Below the pieces are notes generated by a model. That model was not told where the DNA came from and ran no database searches. It was given only the letters and a program-made list of their open reading frames with translations. 64,000 nucleotides of DNA from Cerina litoralis (GTDB taxonomy: Bacteria > Bacteroidota > Bacteroidia > Flavobacteriales > Flavobacteriaceae): NCBI GenBank assembly GCA_022008415.1, contig JAIRBC010000003.1:124001-188000 (forward strand). The letters run 5' to 3'. Both the position numbers and the translations under genes were made by a program. Shown here piece after piece: positions 63,493 to 64,000 of this stretch (positions are counted from its first letter, which is position 1; every line of letters starts with the position of its first letter).

Positions 63493-64000
63493 TTGGTTTG
63501 TATTTCTAAATCAATAGTATAAATATCATTTTTTTCTGACATTTTGAGTTGATACTTATTTGGGTATATTAAATCCAATCGTCGTTTTACATTTTTAAGC
63601 CCTACGCCGGATGAATTGCCTATTGTAGGTTGTTCATTATGGATTTTGTTTTTTACTTTAAATGATAAGGTATCCTTGGTGACATTCAAAAATAATTGAA
63701 TCACCGAACTTTCATTGATACTGATACCATGCTTGAAGGCGTTTTCGACAAAAGGCAACAAAATCATTGGTGCTATAGGCAAATTTTGTATTGGCCCGCT
63801 TTTTTCAAAATTTATGATAACTTCATCTGTCTCATCATATCGTAATTTCTGGATTTCAATAAAACTTTCAATATATTTTACTTCCTTCTTCAAGGATACA
63901 AAGTCTGTGTTACTTTCATAGAGCATATATCGCATCAAATTGGAGAGCTCGTTAATACCAGTAGAGAGTTCATCTGCCTTAAATTTTTGAGAAATCGAAA
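63489..64000 (-). CDS. LytS-like sensor histidine kinase, 5' end outside the window
   Basis: The frame is open from 63489 to the window end, so only the C-terminal 170 residues are seen. It has the end of a dimerisation/phospho-acceptor-like block (KADELSTGINELSNLMRYML) and the HATPase_c domain with N-box LPFVENAFKHGIS and G-box SSGVGLKNVKRRLDL. The transmembrane sensor part and the phospho-His are outside. The response regulator gene starts 4 bp before its stop (overlap). Confidence 0.93.
   Translation of the reverse strand, partial: SISQKFKADELSTGINELSNLMRYMLYESNTDFVSLKKEVKYIESFIEIQKLRYDETDEVIINFEKSGPIQNLPIAPMILLPFVENAFKHGISINESSVIQLFLNVTKDTLSFKVKNKIHNEQPTIGNSSGVGLKNVKRRLDLIYPNKYQLKMSEKNDIYTIDLEIQTK

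Overview
The window is a chromosomal segment of a marine-type member of the Flavobacteriaceae (Bacteroidota). The evidence is the Bacteroidota promoter motif (TAnnTTTG at -7) before tRNA genes, OmpP1/FadL-like outer-membrane proteins, the short ProRS, the LytTR/LytS regulators, a BfmA/BtgA-like mobilization protein and near absence of Shine-Dalgarno sites. Nothing in the sequence fixes the genus.

Layout. 1-5.6 kb: a YeeE/YedE-type sulfur-transport pair cut by the window edge, an OmpP1-like protein, a Tyr/Gly-rich lipoprotein and proS. 5.7-9.4 kb: two tRNA-Glu genes, rpsT, a DsbD-like reductase and tRNA-Pro(GGG), with fragments of that tRNA on both sides. 9.4-12.2 kb: a universal stress protein and a CPA2/Kef antiporter, then a decayed membrane-protein gene. 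13.1-23.1 kb: a catabolic block of ten same-strand genes (two acyl-CoA dehydrogenases, three SDRs, an ACAD10/11- or LvaA-like phosphotransferase, enoyl-CoA hydratase, two MDR reductases, MaoC), probably for hydroxy- or branched-acid oxidation. 23-52 kb: mostly housekeeping genes (lgt, a cyclophilin-FKBP fusion, a class A PBP, a sulfate permease and persulfide dioxygenase, clpC, gyrA, thiolase, a 7TM-HD protein), with two copies of a repeated unit carrying a tiny ORF.

52.7-62.35 kb is a 9.65-kb genomic island inserted in the 3' end of tRNA-Pro(TGG). A 15-bp piece of the tRNA end is repeated at the far boundary, followed 10 bp later by what looks like the displaced native tRNA terminator. The island carries a tyrosine recombinase next to the tRNA, a short type II CBASS operon (57-aa protein, Cap15-like membrane effector, CD-NTase, stand-alone E2-like protein), a divergent operon (sigma-like factor, unknown 132-aa protein, ImmA/IrrE metalloprotease), an excisionase-like HTH protein, a BfmA/BtgA-like protein and an AbiEii-type toxin-antitoxin pair. 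The divergent promoter region between CBASS and the sigma/protease operon has four copies of TGAGCA(T/A), the two outermost sharing a longer pattern, which suggests one signal controls both operons. A sigma/unknown/protease switch for CBASS is the best candidate here for an undescribed system.

62.4-64 kb: simple repeats just outside the island, then a LytTR response regulator and a LytS-type histidine kinase that runs off the window.
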